A stretch of 64,000 nucleotides of DNA, taken from assembly GCA_902486425.1 (NCBI GenBank), contig CABTOK010000007.1, positions 381,014-445,013 of the forward strand, read 5' to 3'. A model generated the notes under the pieces. That model was not told the origin of the DNA. It was given only the letters and a program-made list of their open reading frames with translations, and ran no database searches. This document shows positions 1 to 9,007 of the stretch, in pieces; position 1 is the stretch's first letter; every line of letters starts with the position of its first letter. The translations under genes and the position numbers were made by a program. This DNA is from UBA11475 sp902486425. Lineage in GTDB: Bacteria; Bacillota; Clostridia; Christensenellales; Borkfalkiaceae.

Positions 1-35
1 CAAAACACCCCTTTTTATTTTTTTATTCCGAAACT

Positions 36-2825
36 TTACTTTAATATAATTCTTAAATTAAGTTCGCCCGCCTTTTTAGCTCTGTGTTCCTTCGGAAGTT
101 CAGGTCCGCACGATTGTGTTCCTACGCCGGACATTGCCGCGTCGATATTTACATAAGTATCGCCGGTCTTTACAAGCTCGAAGTCGTGTTTTTCAGAGCA
201 AAGTTGTTTCGTCGAATACGGCTTCGCGCTGAACGAGAACGATTTGTCTTTCGAATAAAATTCAAGATTACCTATTTTAACATAATCGGTACCGTAATGA
301 CTTCCGTATTCCTGCGGTTTAATATAAGGACATTCGTTTTCGGACGCTTTATAATTAAATTCGTCTTTAACGGTATAATGACGCTTATCCGAATAACTTT
401 CACCCTTACCGTATCCTAAATATTCGATATTTTTATCGCCTGAAAGAACAAATTCAAAGCCGACTCTCGGCAAGAATTCAATAATATACCTAGCGTTGTA
501 TTTTAAGCTTAAATCAACAAAACCTTCGCCTTGCTTAAGCGTAACGGTATAACCTAAATGCGGTACCGAAGCCTGTGCAACAAGTTTACCTTTTATAACG
601 GTTTCGTTTTTATTCGTCGTTATTTCATCCGCTATCTGGAATACGTGTTCGATATTGAATTTAATCCAATTGTTTTTAGCGAACATATCGTTATCGAGAT
701 ACGCTCTAAGGTCAGTCAGACGAATATCTGACGTAATTTTTTCGCCGTTCGAGTAAAGAGCAAAGCTTCCGTCTTTATTTACCTTGTATTCAAGATTTTT
801 ACCGGAAACTTTCGTAAATTTATACGGCGTAAGCTCAAAAAACGCCTTGGCAAGTTCCGTTCCTTCTTTTATAAGACCGTTTTTACAAGATGTAAACGAA
901 ATATATACCGCCGAGTAACCGTTTGATTTAGGAGTTTCAAACGGGATAAGAACCGACTTATCCGGCATAAGCGAAATTTCGGTAACGCTTTCGGAAGCAA
1001 CTTTGCCATCTGCTTTTACGGTAACGTTTATTTTACCGTTTATCGGTGCGAAATAATTTCTCGAAGTAACTTTTATTTTTCCTCCGACTCGTTCGAACGT
1101 AAGATTTTCATATGCCTTTTTGACTTCCTCGAACGACGACTTGATTTTTCTGTCGGGAGTTACGAGCCCGTCCACGCAGAAGTTTCCGTCGTGAATAAGT
1201 TCGCCGTTATCGCCGCCGTATAAAAAACCTTTGTCTGTTTTTACGGCATGATCGGTGTATTCCCAAACAAAACCGCCCATAATACAGTCTTTTTTATAAA
1301 TAACGTTCCAATAATCGGTAACGTCTCCGCAACTGTTACCCATTGCGTGAGTATATTCGCACATTACAAGAGGCTTGTCGCAATCCATCGAGTCGGAAAA
1401 TTCATCGAGCCACCAAACGCGCGGATACATTCTGGAATACATATCAAGAACCTGAGTGCGTCTGTACGCCGGCGTTTCGCCGTCTTTGTAATAATATCTG
1501 TTGAGAGCGCCTTCGTAATGAATCGGACGAGTCGAATCGTATTCTTTAAGCTTTACGGCGGCGTTTTCGAAATTAGATCCCCAACCGGCTTCATTGCCGA
1601 GCGACCATATTATAACCGAAGCCCTGTTTTTATCGCGTTTAGCCATATCGAGAATTCTTCTTTCCGTCTGAGGATAAAATCTCGAGTCTTCCGCAATAGC
1701 GTCATAATAAGACTGGTTATAATCGCCCGGTTCCCATACTACGCCATGACATTCGATATCCGCTTCTTCGAGAAGATAAATTCCGTATTTATCGCATAAA
1801 AGCGGTAAAAGCGGATGGCATGGATAATGGCTCGTTCTTATGGCGTTAACGTTGTTCTCCTTCATTATTTTAAGGTCTTTTATAATATCGTCGACCGTCT
1901 CGACAAATCCGTTGACCGTCGAAGAATGTCTGTTTACGCCTTTCAGCTTTATCGGCTTATCGTTAAGGTAAAAAACGTTGCCCTTTATTTCCACCGTTCT
2001 GAATCCTACAAATTCGTGAATATACTCGCCGTTATAGTAAATAACGAGTTCGTAAAGTTCCGGAGATTCGGCTGACCATAACGCAGGATTTTTCACATTA
2101 AAAATCGCCTTTTTACCCGACTTTTCCCCTAAAAGTCCGCCTTTATAATAAAGCTTATAATAACAGTTTTTATCTGCGGATATTTCGAGCCTGCCTTTTT
2201 TATCAGCAACAATACGATAGTCGAAAACGTGATCTTCGGGACGAGAAAGTACGTATACTTCTCTAAAAATACCCGAAAGTCTGAATTTATCCTGATCCTC
2301 GAGATATGTGCCGACGTTTTTTTCGAGGACGATTACTTTTATTTTATTATTTCCTTCGCGTACGAATGCAGAAACGTCGAATTCCGAAATATTATGAGAG
2401 ATCGAAGCGTATCCCACAAATTCGTCGTTTAAGAAAAGATAAAACGCACTGTCAACGCCTTCGAAAACGATATAATTTTTTTTCGATAAATCGAAAGTTT
2501 TTTCGGTCGTGTATACGCCGACGGAATTTTTGCCGTAAATATTTACGGGATCGTTCGGCATTGTAAACTTTGTATTTACGTACGCAGGTTTGCCATAGCC
2601 CAAAAGCTGCCAGTTGGACGGCGTTTTCATTTTTACTCCGCCTTCGGCGTTAAATACTTCTTCGAAAAAATCTTCGAAGTACTTAAAATTCCAATCGCCG
2701 ATAAAAGATATTTCTTCAGACATTGTTCTGTCTTCGTTATATTTTTCGGACAGGAACGGAACGTAATACGCCCTTTGCGGCATAGCGTTTATTTTAGGTT
2801 CGAGTTCGTTATGATAGTTATACAT
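36..2825 (-). CDS. lacZ: Beta-galactosidase, glycoside hydrolase family 2 (LacZ type)
   Basis: Predicted cytoplasmic enzyme that hydrolyses terminal beta-galactosides such as lactose; no signal peptide is visible. The 929-residue chain has the long LacZ architecture: sugar-binding jelly roll, immunoglobulin-like domains, a central TIM barrel and a C-terminal beta-galactosidase small-chain-like domain. The acid/base glutamate lies in SLGNEAGW at about residue 412 and the nucleophile in VMCEYTHAMGN at about 490; the spacing of 78 is close to that of E. coli LacZ (461 and 537). E. coli LacZ is 1024 residues, so this one is somewhat short but complete. The ATG is preceded by GAGGAG; a TTG seven codons upstream overlaps that site and is less likely. 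It is the last gene of an operon with the DUF4965 protein and the phosphodiesterase. Substrate specificity beyond GH2 beta-galactosidase is inferred. Confidence 0.93.
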   Translation of the reverse strand: MYNYHNELEPKINAMPQRAYYVPFLSEKYNEDRTMSEEISFIGDWNFKYFEDFFEEVFNAEGGVKMKTPSNWQLLGYGKPAYVNTKFTMPNDPVNIYGKNSVGVYTTEKTFDLSKKNYIVFEGVDSAFYLFLNDEFVGYASISHNISEFDVSAFVREGNNKIKVIVLEKNVGTYLEDQDKFRLSGIFREVYVLSRPEDHVFDYRIVADKKGRLEISADKNCYYKLYYKGGLLGEKSGKKAIFNVKNPALWSAESPELYELVIYYNGEYIHEFVGFRTVEIKGNVFYLNDKPIKLKGVNRHSSTVNGFVETVDDIIKDLKIMKENNVNAIRTSHYPCHPLLPLLCDKYGIYLLEEADIECHGVVWEPGDYNQSYYDAIAEDSRFYPQTERRILDMAKRDKNRASVIIWSLGNEAGWGSNFENAAVKLKEYDSTRPIHYEGALNRYYYKDGETPAYRRTQVLDMYSRMYPRVWWLDEFSDSMDCDKPLVMCEYTHAMGNSCGDVTDYWNVIYKKDCIMGGFVWEYTDHAVKTDKGFLYGGDNGELIHDGNFCVDGLVTPDRKIKSSFEEVKKAYENLTFERVGGKIKVTSRNYFAPINGKINVTVKADGKVASESVTEISLMPDKSVLIPFETPKSNGYSAVYISFTSCKNGLIKEGTELAKAFFELTPYKFTKVSGKNLEYKVNKDGSFALYSNGEKITSDIRLTDLRAYLDNDMFAKNNWIKFNIEHVFQIADEITTNKNETVIKGKLVAQASVPHLGYTVTLKQGEGFVDLSLKYNARYIIEFLPRVGFEFVLSGDKNIEYLGYGKGESYSDKRHYTVKDEFNYKASENECPYIKPQEYGSHYGTDYVKIGNLEFYSKDKSFSFSAKPYSTKQLCSEKHDFELVKTGDTYVNIDAAMSGVGTQSCGPELPKEHRAKKAGELNLRIILK

Positions 2826-2904
2826 TTTTGTTTTTCTCCTCAATCATTCTTCGTTCGTTTTAGATTATGTCAGATATAATCTTAACTAAAAACAATAGTA
2901 AAAA

Positions 2905-4965
2905 TCAGTTGTTTAATAATAATATAAAGTTTCCGCCCTGAACCGATCTCGCAATAAACCCTCTGTATTCTCCGGTAATCGTTTCGTACCAATCCGAAAA
3001 AGGAATTCTCGAAACAGTTTCTTTTAAGTACCTGTCGAGAGCGGCTATAAATACCTTAGCGTCTTCCTTGTCATACGCAAGACTTGCCGTCCACATAAGC
3101 CAGTCGGACTTTGAATAATTCTTTCTGCTATCAAGCGGTACACCGTACTTGTTGCACTTAGGAATATAAGACTTCACTTCGGTTTCATAAAACTTTTTAT
3201 CGAACAAACCGAGATTTAATATCTTATCGAAAGCGAGATTGTACTTTAAGCTGAACGTAGAATCATCCGTATTCCATGTAATAGGACACCATTTATATTT
3301 TGCTGCGAAATTTTCGATTTCCTGAGCAAATTTTTCGGCGGTTTCTCTGTAATGCTTATAACCGGTTTCGTTTCCTAAAGCTTTACATATTTCCGCATAG
3401 CATCCTATACCCACAGTCGCTTTTATGGCTAAATTTATATTCTTGTCGAGGTGTCCAGCAAAGTCGTCGGTACAAAGCTGATTTGCAGGTATAAGACCGT
3501 ACTTTTCGAGATAAACAACCCATTTTTCGAGAAGATCCGCATTTTCCGCAAGGAAGTCTTTCTTTCCGTCCTTATGGTAACATGCTTCGCACATGATAAT
3601 CATATTCGCACATTCTTCTACCGGCATCTGTTTTTCGAAAACAAAAACGTCGGAATTTGCGGGATACATATAGTAATCGGGACGAGTTCTGTACTGTTTT
3701 GCCGTCCATGCGTTCGAAGTAGCATGGTATCTCGAATTATTTACTTCTCCTTCTTCCGCACCGTAAACCTGTCCGTCGCAGTTGGGGTAAGTTCCTCCGT
3801 CGTGCGGAGCGAAATCGTAAGTCCATACGGGCATTCTGGCGAATTTGAAAATCGGACGCATCATGCCTTTTACATATTCGGTATCGTATAAAAGATAGAG
3901 CGGCACGGACGGATAAGAAACGTCCACGGTCGCTATACAGCTGTTGGAATCGGCTTCTCTCGACATAAACAAAACGTTTCCTTCCGTATCCAGGCAAAGT
4001 TTGTGCATAGCTATGGACTGACGAAGCGAAGCGTATAATACGTTAAGGTATTCTTCCCCGTATTTTCCTGCTTTTTTCTTAAGATCGGCGTCAAGTACGG
4101 TTAAGTGTTTATCTATCTTTTCGGAATTTGCGAAAGTCTCGTTCATAGCGTCAACGATCGTCTTGCCGTTTCTGTAATAAAAGTCGTAAAGATACTTACC
4201 GTAATATCTCGCTGCGGCAATATCGTCGAAAGCGAGCATGATTTTACCCTTTTCGGCTTTGTTTACCGACATAATATACTTGTCGACGTTCCACCCGCTC
4301 TGCTGAAGCTCGGCGGTAGTGAAAGGAAGTTCTTCCGACTTTATAAGTCCCGCAAGATAATCTCTTACGCCGTTTTTGTGCGTTATATAGGCTTTTTCGC
4401 CGGTGATATAATAATAACCCCATTCTGCGCAGACGTCGTCTTCGGCTGCAGATAACGGGGCCTGACGGTTAAGACCTATTCTCGCGGCTTCGAATCCGTT
4501 AAGTTTAAATACGCAACCTACAACGCCTTTGTTCGAGAAGGAACGATGATCGTCGTTGTTATAGCAGATATTTTCGTTTATAAACAAGGTTATTTCGTAA
4601 TCGTGCTTCTTATCTGATGTAATCTCATAATTCATATATGCGACCGGACACGAAAGCGTATCCATGTCGTCGAGAGGAAGCGGCGATACGAATGATAATT
4701 TAAGAGTAACGTCCTCTATTTTGAATTCATAATCGGTAGTATACGACGAAACGGAAAGTTTAGTCTGTTCGGCCTTAGCTATTCCGCCGTAATTTCCCAT
4801 ATATTCGTAAGGCTTACCGTCGATTTTTAAAACTCCGTAAAACTTCTTCTTCATTCCGCTCCAAAAAATAACGTCGGAATCGTTAAGCTGTTCCGAATAC
4901 GCCCAGAACGAAAAGTACGGATCCTTTACAAAAAGCGGATAGGCCGGTAAAAGTCTTTTGTTCAT
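2905..4965 (-). CDS. DUF4965/DUF1793 'glutaminase A'-like protein
   Basis: This 686-residue protein resembles the family annotated as glutaminase A after the fungal enzyme GtaA. It has an N-terminal beta-rich region (DUF5127-like) followed by a C-terminal six-hairpin alpha-toroid. The signature APHDGGTYPNCDGQ at about residue 380 is the family hallmark. The toroid fold is shared with many glycoside hydrolases, and this copy sits between a beta-galactosidase and a glycerophosphodiesterase, so a carbohydrate-active role is at least as plausible as glutamine hydrolysis. No signal peptide is apparent, whereas fungal GtaA is secreted. The ATG has a good AAGGAG site. Family assignment is fairly secure; the reaction is not known from sequence. 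Confidence 0.8.
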   Translation of the reverse strand: MNKRLLPAYPLFVKDPYFSFWAYSEQLNDSDVIFWSGMKKKFYGVLKIDGKPYEYMGNYGGIAKAEQTKLSVSSYTTDYEFKIEDVTLKLSFVSPLPLDDMDTLSCPVAYMNYEITSDKKHDYEITLFINENICYNNDDHRSFSNKGVVGCVFKLNGFEAARIGLNRQAPLSAAEDDVCAEWGYYYITGEKAYITHKNGVRDYLAGLIKSEELPFTTAELQQSGWNVDKYIMSVNKAEKGKIMLAFDDIAAARYYGKYLYDFYYRNGKTIVDAMNETFANSEKIDKHLTVLDADLKKKAGKYGEEYLNVLYASLRQSIAMHKLCLDTEGNVLFMSREADSNSCIATVDVSYPSVPLYLLYDTEYVKGMMRPIFKFARMPVWTYDFAPHDGGTYPNCDGQVYGAEEGEVNNSRYHATSNAWTAKQYRTRPDYYMYPANSDVFVFEKQMPVEECANMIIMCEACYHKDGKKDFLAENADLLEKWVVYLEKYGLIPANQLCTDDFAGHLDKNINLAIKATVGIGCYAEICKALGNETGYKHYRETAEKFAQEIENFAAKYKWCPITWNTDDSTFSLKYNLAFDKILNLGLFDKKFYETEVKSYIPKCNKYGVPLDSRKNYSKSDWLMWTASLAYDKEDAKVFIAALDRYLKETVSRIPFSDWYETITGEYRGFIARSVQGGNFILLLNN

Positions 4966-5031
4966 TCTTATTTCTCCTTGATTAAATAATCTCTGTAAAA
5001 AAAGGCGAAAACCGCCGTTTTTATTTATTTT

Positions 5032-5874
5032 TTATTTGTTTCTGTATCCTTTGCTTTCGAGATATTCTCTGCATAAAAGCGTCCAGTCGGTCTGAATTAT
5101 ATCAGCCTTCTTTTCTGCCATGAATCCCCATACGTAATCGGGATCGCCCAAAACGGCTTTGTCGTCGATATGGTCACCTGCGATAACGTCTTTATAGTTA
5201 TAACAAATGGAATTAAGCCATACGATTTTGTTCTTTTCGTGAAGTTCATCGATAAATTTGTCCGATATAACTTCGTCGGAATCGTTTTTGAATAAGATTT
5301 CGCATCCGACGAAATTTACGCCGCAGTCGTAAAATTCGGGAGTAATCTGGTTTTTATCCCTTATTATCGCCATATATTGCATATCATAGGCGTATTTTTT
5401 TAGCATATCCACCGTGTTTTTATCGGGATTGCTTTTTACTATGCATTGGTCCGCCATACCGTGTCTTCTTATAACCGAAGAGATTTCTTCCGGATCGTCC
5501 CAGAATTTATCCACGTTTATTATGCATTTGCCTTTAAGCTCTTCGAGAACGTCGTCGAATTTAGCTATTTTATACTGCGTCTCGGTAATGTCCTGATTGG
5601 CGAGATAAATTTTGTCGGCTTCCGCAGAAGTCATATTTTTGAAATCGCCGCCGTGATAATTCCAGCCGAAATGAACGGGTTCCATACCGGGATGCAGAAG
5701 ATAAAGTTTTTTATCCTTTGTTTCGGATACGTCAAGTTCGACTATATCCGCTCCCTGATTTACGGCTGCAATAAAACACTCCAACGAGTTGCACGGAATA
5801 TTTCCTCCGTTCACACCTCTGTGCGCAGCTACAAGAATCTTCTTATTTTTTAAAGCGTTTTCAAGATAATTCAT
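5032..5874 (-). CDS. Glycerophosphodiester phosphodiesterase family protein
   Basis: Predicted TIM-barrel phosphodiesterase of the GDPD (GlpQ/UgpQ) family, which cleaves glycerophosphodiesters to glycerol-3-phosphate and an alcohol. The N-terminal AAHRGVNGG and the ADIVELDVSETKD segment supply the usual catalytic His-Arg and metal-binding Glu-Asp. The next family motif, normally His-Asp, reads LLHPGMEP here, so the second catalytic His is kept but the following Asp is a Pro. At 280 residues it has normal length for a cytoplasmic member and no signal peptide. It is the first gene of the operon, with a strong promoter upstream and the DUF4965 and beta-galactosidase genes behind it. Family confident, exact substrate unknown. 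Confidence 0.85.
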   Translation of the reverse strand: MNYLENALKNKKILVAAHRGVNGGNIPCNSLECFIAAVNQGADIVELDVSETKDKKLYLLHPGMEPVHFGWNYHGGDFKNMTSAEADKIYLANQDITETQYKIAKFDDVLEELKGKCIINVDKFWDDPEEISSVIRRHGMADQCIVKSNPDKNTVDMLKKYAYDMQYMAIIRDKNQITPEFYDCGVNFVGCEILFKNDSDEVISDKFIDELHEKNKIVWLNSICYNYKDVIAGDHIDDKAVLGDPDYVWGFMAEKKADIIQTDWTLLCREYLESKGYRNK

Positions 5875-5916
5875 ATAATCTCCGAAATAAATAAAAAATT
5901 GTTATTTATCATTCGA

Positions 5917-5945
5917 ATTATAACAAATAATTATATTAAAATCAA
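5917..5945 (-). promoter_or_regulatory. SigA-type promoter of the GDPD-lacZ operon
   Basis: Read on the minus strand, TTGATT (5940-5945) is followed by a 17-bp spacer and a perfect TATAAT (5917-5922). Transcription would start near 5910, about 36 nt upstream of the GDPD start codon. It is back-to-back with the chromate-transporter promoter. Confidence 0.75.
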
Positions 5946-5956
5946 CACGAAACCGA

Positions 5957-5986
5957 AAAATTAATCAAAATTATTTGATTAATTTT
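5957..5986. repeat. Perfect 13-bp inverted repeat between divergent promoters
   Basis: AAAATTAATCAAA and its exact reverse complement flank a 4-nt centre. The repeat covers the -35 box of the plus-strand promoter (TTGATT, 5975-5980) and lies just upstream of the -35 of the minus-strand promoter. The position fits an operator for a dimeric repressor controlling one or both operons. It is not followed by a T-run, so it does not look like a terminator. Confidence 0.6.
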
Positions 5987-6002
5987 CATATAGTTGTATA
6001 AT
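5975..6002 (+). promoter_or_regulatory. SigA-type promoter of the chromate-transporter pair
   Basis: TTGATT (5975-5980), a 16-bp spacer and TATAAT (5997-6002). Only 6 nt separate the -10 box from the ATG at 6009, so the predicted transcript starts at or next to the start codon, leaving no room for a ribosome binding site. Confidence 0.7.
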
Positions 6003-6008
6003 ACCATT

Positions 6009-6611
6009 ATGAAACGTGCTTTAAAATTATTTTTAGTGTTTATAAAAATCGGTCTGTTCACTTTCGGCGGCGGTTACGCCATGATTTCGCTCGTAGAAAA
6101 CGAATTCGTAACCAAACGCAAAACTCTCACGGACGGCGAATTTTTAGATCTTATATCCGTTGCGGAATCCACACCGGGACCTATCGCCATTAACATGGCT
6201 ACATACGTCGGATATAAAGAATGTGGTTTTTTAGGCGCGGTTTTCGCCACTTTGGGAGTTATAACGCCATCTTTCATTATAATTTTTGTTATATCTCTGT
6301 TTTTAGGCAATTTCTTAAAAAATGAAATAGTTCTGAAAGCTTTCAAAGGCATTTCATGCGCGGTCGCCGTAATAATACTTTTCGCAGGAATAAAACTTCT
6401 TAAAAGCGTGAAAAAAAATGTTTTTTGCATCTTGCTTTTTATTGCTTCGCTTACAATAAATGTTCTGTGCGAAATAAAAGTAATAAATTTTTCGTATATG
6501 ACTATCGCCCTGGTAGTTTCCGGCGGGATACTCGGAATTATTTTTATAAAACCCGAAAAGAGCCGCAATACGGACGATAATCGGGCTGTTAAAATCAAGG
6601 AGAACGAATAA
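6009..6611 (+). CDS. Chromate transporter family protein, subunit 1 (short CHR)
   Basis: Integral membrane protein of the CHR (ChrA) superfamily, in the short one-domain form that works as a pair. The 200 residues carry the family signatures FTFGGGYAMI near the N-terminus and ESTPGPIAINMATYVGY at about residues 55-70, with five to six hydrophobic segments. Known full-length ChrA proteins export chromate or handle sulfate; the natural substrate of clostridial paired forms is not established. I chose ATG 6009: a TTG at 5994 lies inside the promoter, upstream of the predicted transcript start. There is no Shine-Dalgarno sequence, which fits a leaderless message. The next gene overlaps the stop codon by one base. 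Confidence 0.85.
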   Translation: MKRALKLFLVFIKIGLFTFGGGYAMISLVENEFVTKRKTLTDGEFLDLISVAESTPGPIAINMATYVGYKECGFLGAVFATLGVITPSFIIIFVISLFLGNFLKNEIVLKAFKGISCAVAVIILFAGIKLLKSVKKNVFCILLFIASLTINVLCEIKVINFSYMTIALVVSGGILGIIFIKPEKSRNTDDNRAVKIKENE

Positions 6612-7183
6612 TGCCGATTTTACTCGATCTTTTCATAACTTTTTTTCTTATAGGACTCTTCTCCTTCGGCGGCGGATACGGAATGGTGAGTCTTCTTCGC
6701 TCGATCGTAATAGATAAAGGCTGGCTTTCTGTGACGGAAGTATCCGATATGATCGCCGTTTCGGAAGCGACTCCCGGTCCGCTTTCCGTAAACATGGCTA
6801 CATACGTCGGGAGCGTAAAAGGAGGATTTTTCGGCAGCCTGCTGGCAACAATAGCCGTAGTTCTCCCTGCGTTTATAATAATAGTACTCGTTTATAAATT
6901 TTTAAATAAGTTCAGAACAAACAGATACGTAAGCGCATTTCTGACCGCCGCGCAACCCGTTATCGTCGCCCTGATTTTATCAACGGGACTGATAATGATA
7001 GCCGAGTGTTTTTATGTGAATTTTAAAGATTTTTCGGCTGAACCGCAAATCGACGTCAAGGCTTTGATTTTTATAGCTGCACTTATCGTAACCGAAATAA
7101 TTTATATAATTATTAAAAAGAAAAATATTTCGCCAATTATCCTGATATTTTTATCCGCGATTGCGGGGATTTTGGTTTTCTGA
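6611..7183 (+). CDS. Chromate transporter family protein, subunit 2 (short CHR)
   Basis: Second half of a paired CHR transporter, paralogous to the gene before it. The N-terminus repeats the pattern FSFGGGYGMVSLL and SEATPGPLSVNMATYVGS, followed by four to five hydrophobic helices over 190 residues. Overlap of stop and start (TAATG) and an AAGGAG site inside the end of gene 1 indicate translational coupling and equimolar production. In paired CHR systems the two halves are thought to sit in opposite topology in the membrane and form one transporter. A rho-independent terminator follows immediately. The transported ion cannot be told from sequence. Confidence 0.85.
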   Translation: MPILLDLFITFFLIGLFSFGGGYGMVSLLRSIVIDKGWLSVTEVSDMIAVSEATPGPLSVNMATYVGSVKGGFFGSLLATIAVVLPAFIIIVLVYKFLNKFRTNRYVSAFLTAAQPVIVALILSTGLIMIAECFYVNFKDFSAEPQIDVKALIFIAALIVTEIIYIIIKKKNISPIILIFLSAIAGILVF

Positions 7184-7200
7184 AATAAAAAAATACATAT

Positions 7201-7238
7201 AAAAAAGGCCTTGACGAATCGTTAAAGCCTTTTTATTT
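7201..7238. terminator. Bidirectional terminator between chr pair and aspS
   Basis: AAAAAGGC pairs with GCCTTTTT, with a second stem TTGAC/GTTAA around loop GAATC. A-run on one side and T-run on the other allow it to end both convergent transcripts. Confidence 0.75.
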
Positions 7239-8984
7239 TTATATTTTATCGAGATCGAGTTTTATATGAACGTCTTTAAGAGCCTTTTCGTCTACCGTGT
7301 TGGGGGCGTTGCATAAAGGATCCTGCGCGTTCTTATTCATCGGAAAAGCATAAACGTCTCTTATATAGTCGTTGTGGGTTAACAGCATCATAAGTCTGTC
7401 GAAACCCGCACCTGCACCTGCGTGCGGCGGTGCGCCGTAAGAAAAAGCGTTATAAAGCGCGGGGAATTTATTTTCGACGACAGATTTATCGTATCCCGCA
7501 AGTCTGAAGAGTTCTACCATCATGTTCTGATCGTGATTTCTTACCGCACCGGACAAACTTTCGTATCCGTTGATTACGAGGTCGTACTGATAAGCAACCG
7601 CGGCAAACGGATCTTTTTTAATCTCTTCAATGCTGCCCTGCGGCATCGAGAACGGATTGTGCGAAAAAGCAATGTTTCCGTCGTCGTCCTTTTCATAGAA
7701 CGGGAAGTCTACTATCCAGCAGAATTTATAGTCGTTTTCGTCTATAAGGTTAAGTTCCGAACCGAGTTCGTTACGAAGCATGCCCGCATATTTAACGGCT
7801 TTGTCGTATTCGTCCGCAACAAAGAATACGCTATCCCCGTTTTTATATCCGAGAACCTTGTTAAGAGCTTCCCTGTTTTCTTCGGTCATGAATTTAGCCA
7901 CGCCGCCGGTAAGTTCGTCGTTTTCTCCTACAATGAAGTATGCGAGACCTTTGGCTTCTCTCGACTTCAAAAAGTCGGTGAGCTTGTCGTAGAACTTTCT
8001 CGATTTAGCTCCCGTTTCCGCTTTTATCGCCTTGACGGTTTTGCCCTTGAATACTACGAACTCGGTATTTGCGAAAATATCGGTAACGTCGACAACTTTT
8101 AACGGGTTGCGAAGATCGGGTTTATCCGAACAATAATCGCGCATAGAATCCGTATATTTGATTCTCGTAAACTTTTCGCCTATATCGATGCCCTTGAATT
8201 CTTTGAAAATAGCTCTGTATAAGCCTTCGATAACGGCAAAAACGTCTTCTTGCGTGGCGAACGCCATCTCTAAGTCTATCTGATAGAATTCCGTGGGAGA
8301 ACGGTCTGCTCTCGCGTCTTCGTCTCTGAAGCACGGCGCTATCTGGAAATATCTGTCCAACCCGCTTACCATCAGAAGCTGTTTGAACTGCTGCGGAGCC
8401 TGCGGCAGAGCGTAAAATTTACCGGGGTTAAGACGGCTCGGAACAAGAAAGTCTCTTGCGCCCTCTGGCGAACTTGCCGTTAAAATAGGAGTCTGAACTT
8501 CGGTGAAATTGTTGTCGTGCATGTAATTTCTTACAAAGTGCAACAAATCGCTCCTTAATTTGAGCATTTTCTGGTTATAATCCGCACGGAGATTAAGGTA
8601 TCTGTATTTAAGTCTTAAATCTTCGATAACCTTATCACTGTTTTTAATTTCAAAAGGAAGCGTCTGCGTGCATTTGCCGAGTATAGTTACAGACTCAGCC
8701 ATGACTTCTATATCTCCGGTAGGCATGTTCGGGTTTTTACTCTCCCTTTCGAGAACCGTACCGGTAACCGAAACGACGTCTTCTTTATTAAGGTTTACTT
8801 CTTCGTTCTCTTTGAAAATAACCTGCGTTACCCCATACATATCGCGAAGCGTTACGAAAGTAAGACCGCCGAGTTTACGGATGTCGTTTACCCAGCCCGC
8901 AAGAGTTACTTTTTTACCGACGTCCGAAATTCTTAAGGATCCGTTATCTGTATTTCTGTATATATTGTTAGTTACTTTATCCAT
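7239..8984 (-). CDS. aspS: Aspartyl-tRNA synthetase
   Basis: Class II synthetase charging tRNA-Asp with aspartate in the cytoplasm. The 581 residues show an N-terminal OB-fold anticodon-binding domain (about 1-110), then the catalytic core with motif 2 (CFRDEDARADRSPTEFYQID), the bacterial GAD insertion in the middle, and motif 3 (GAGAGFDRLMMLL) near the C-terminus. Length is normal for the bacterial type (about 590). The ATG has a clear AAGGAG site. Whether it is discriminating or also charges tRNA-Asn cannot be settled without knowing whether gatCAB and asnS occur elsewhere. It is transcribed behind the DUF2156 gene with a short gap. Confidence 0.97.
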   Translation of the reverse strand: MDKVTNNIYRNTDNGSLRISDVGKKVTLAGWVNDIRKLGGLTFVTLRDMYGVTQVIFKENEEVNLNKEDVVSVTGTVLERESKNPNMPTGDIEVMAESVTILGKCTQTLPFEIKNSDKVIEDLRLKYRYLNLRADYNQKMLKLRSDLLHFVRNYMHDNNFTEVQTPILTASSPEGARDFLVPSRLNPGKFYALPQAPQQFKQLLMVSGLDRYFQIAPCFRDEDARADRSPTEFYQIDLEMAFATQEDVFAVIEGLYRAIFKEFKGIDIGEKFTRIKYTDSMRDYCSDKPDLRNPLKVVDVTDIFANTEFVVFKGKTVKAIKAETGAKSRKFYDKLTDFLKSREAKGLAYFIVGENDELTGGVAKFMTEENREALNKVLGYKNGDSVFFVADEYDKAVKYAGMLRNELGSELNLIDENDYKFCWIVDFPFYEKDDDGNIAFSHNPFSMPQGSIEEIKKDPFAAVAYQYDLVINGYESLSGAVRNHDQNMMVELFRLAGYDKSVVENKFPALYNAFSYGAPPHAGAGAGFDRLMMLLTHNDYIRDVYAFPMNKNAQDPLCNAPNTVDEKALKDVHIKLDLDKI

Positions 8985-9007
8985 AAGTACTCCTTAAAAG
9001 GTTTATA

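Noticed and set aside
1248..1799. 183-codon plus-strand frame inside the beta-galactosidase gene
   Set aside because: Antisense shadow of a strongly conserved GH2 catalytic region, without ribosome site or family resemblance.
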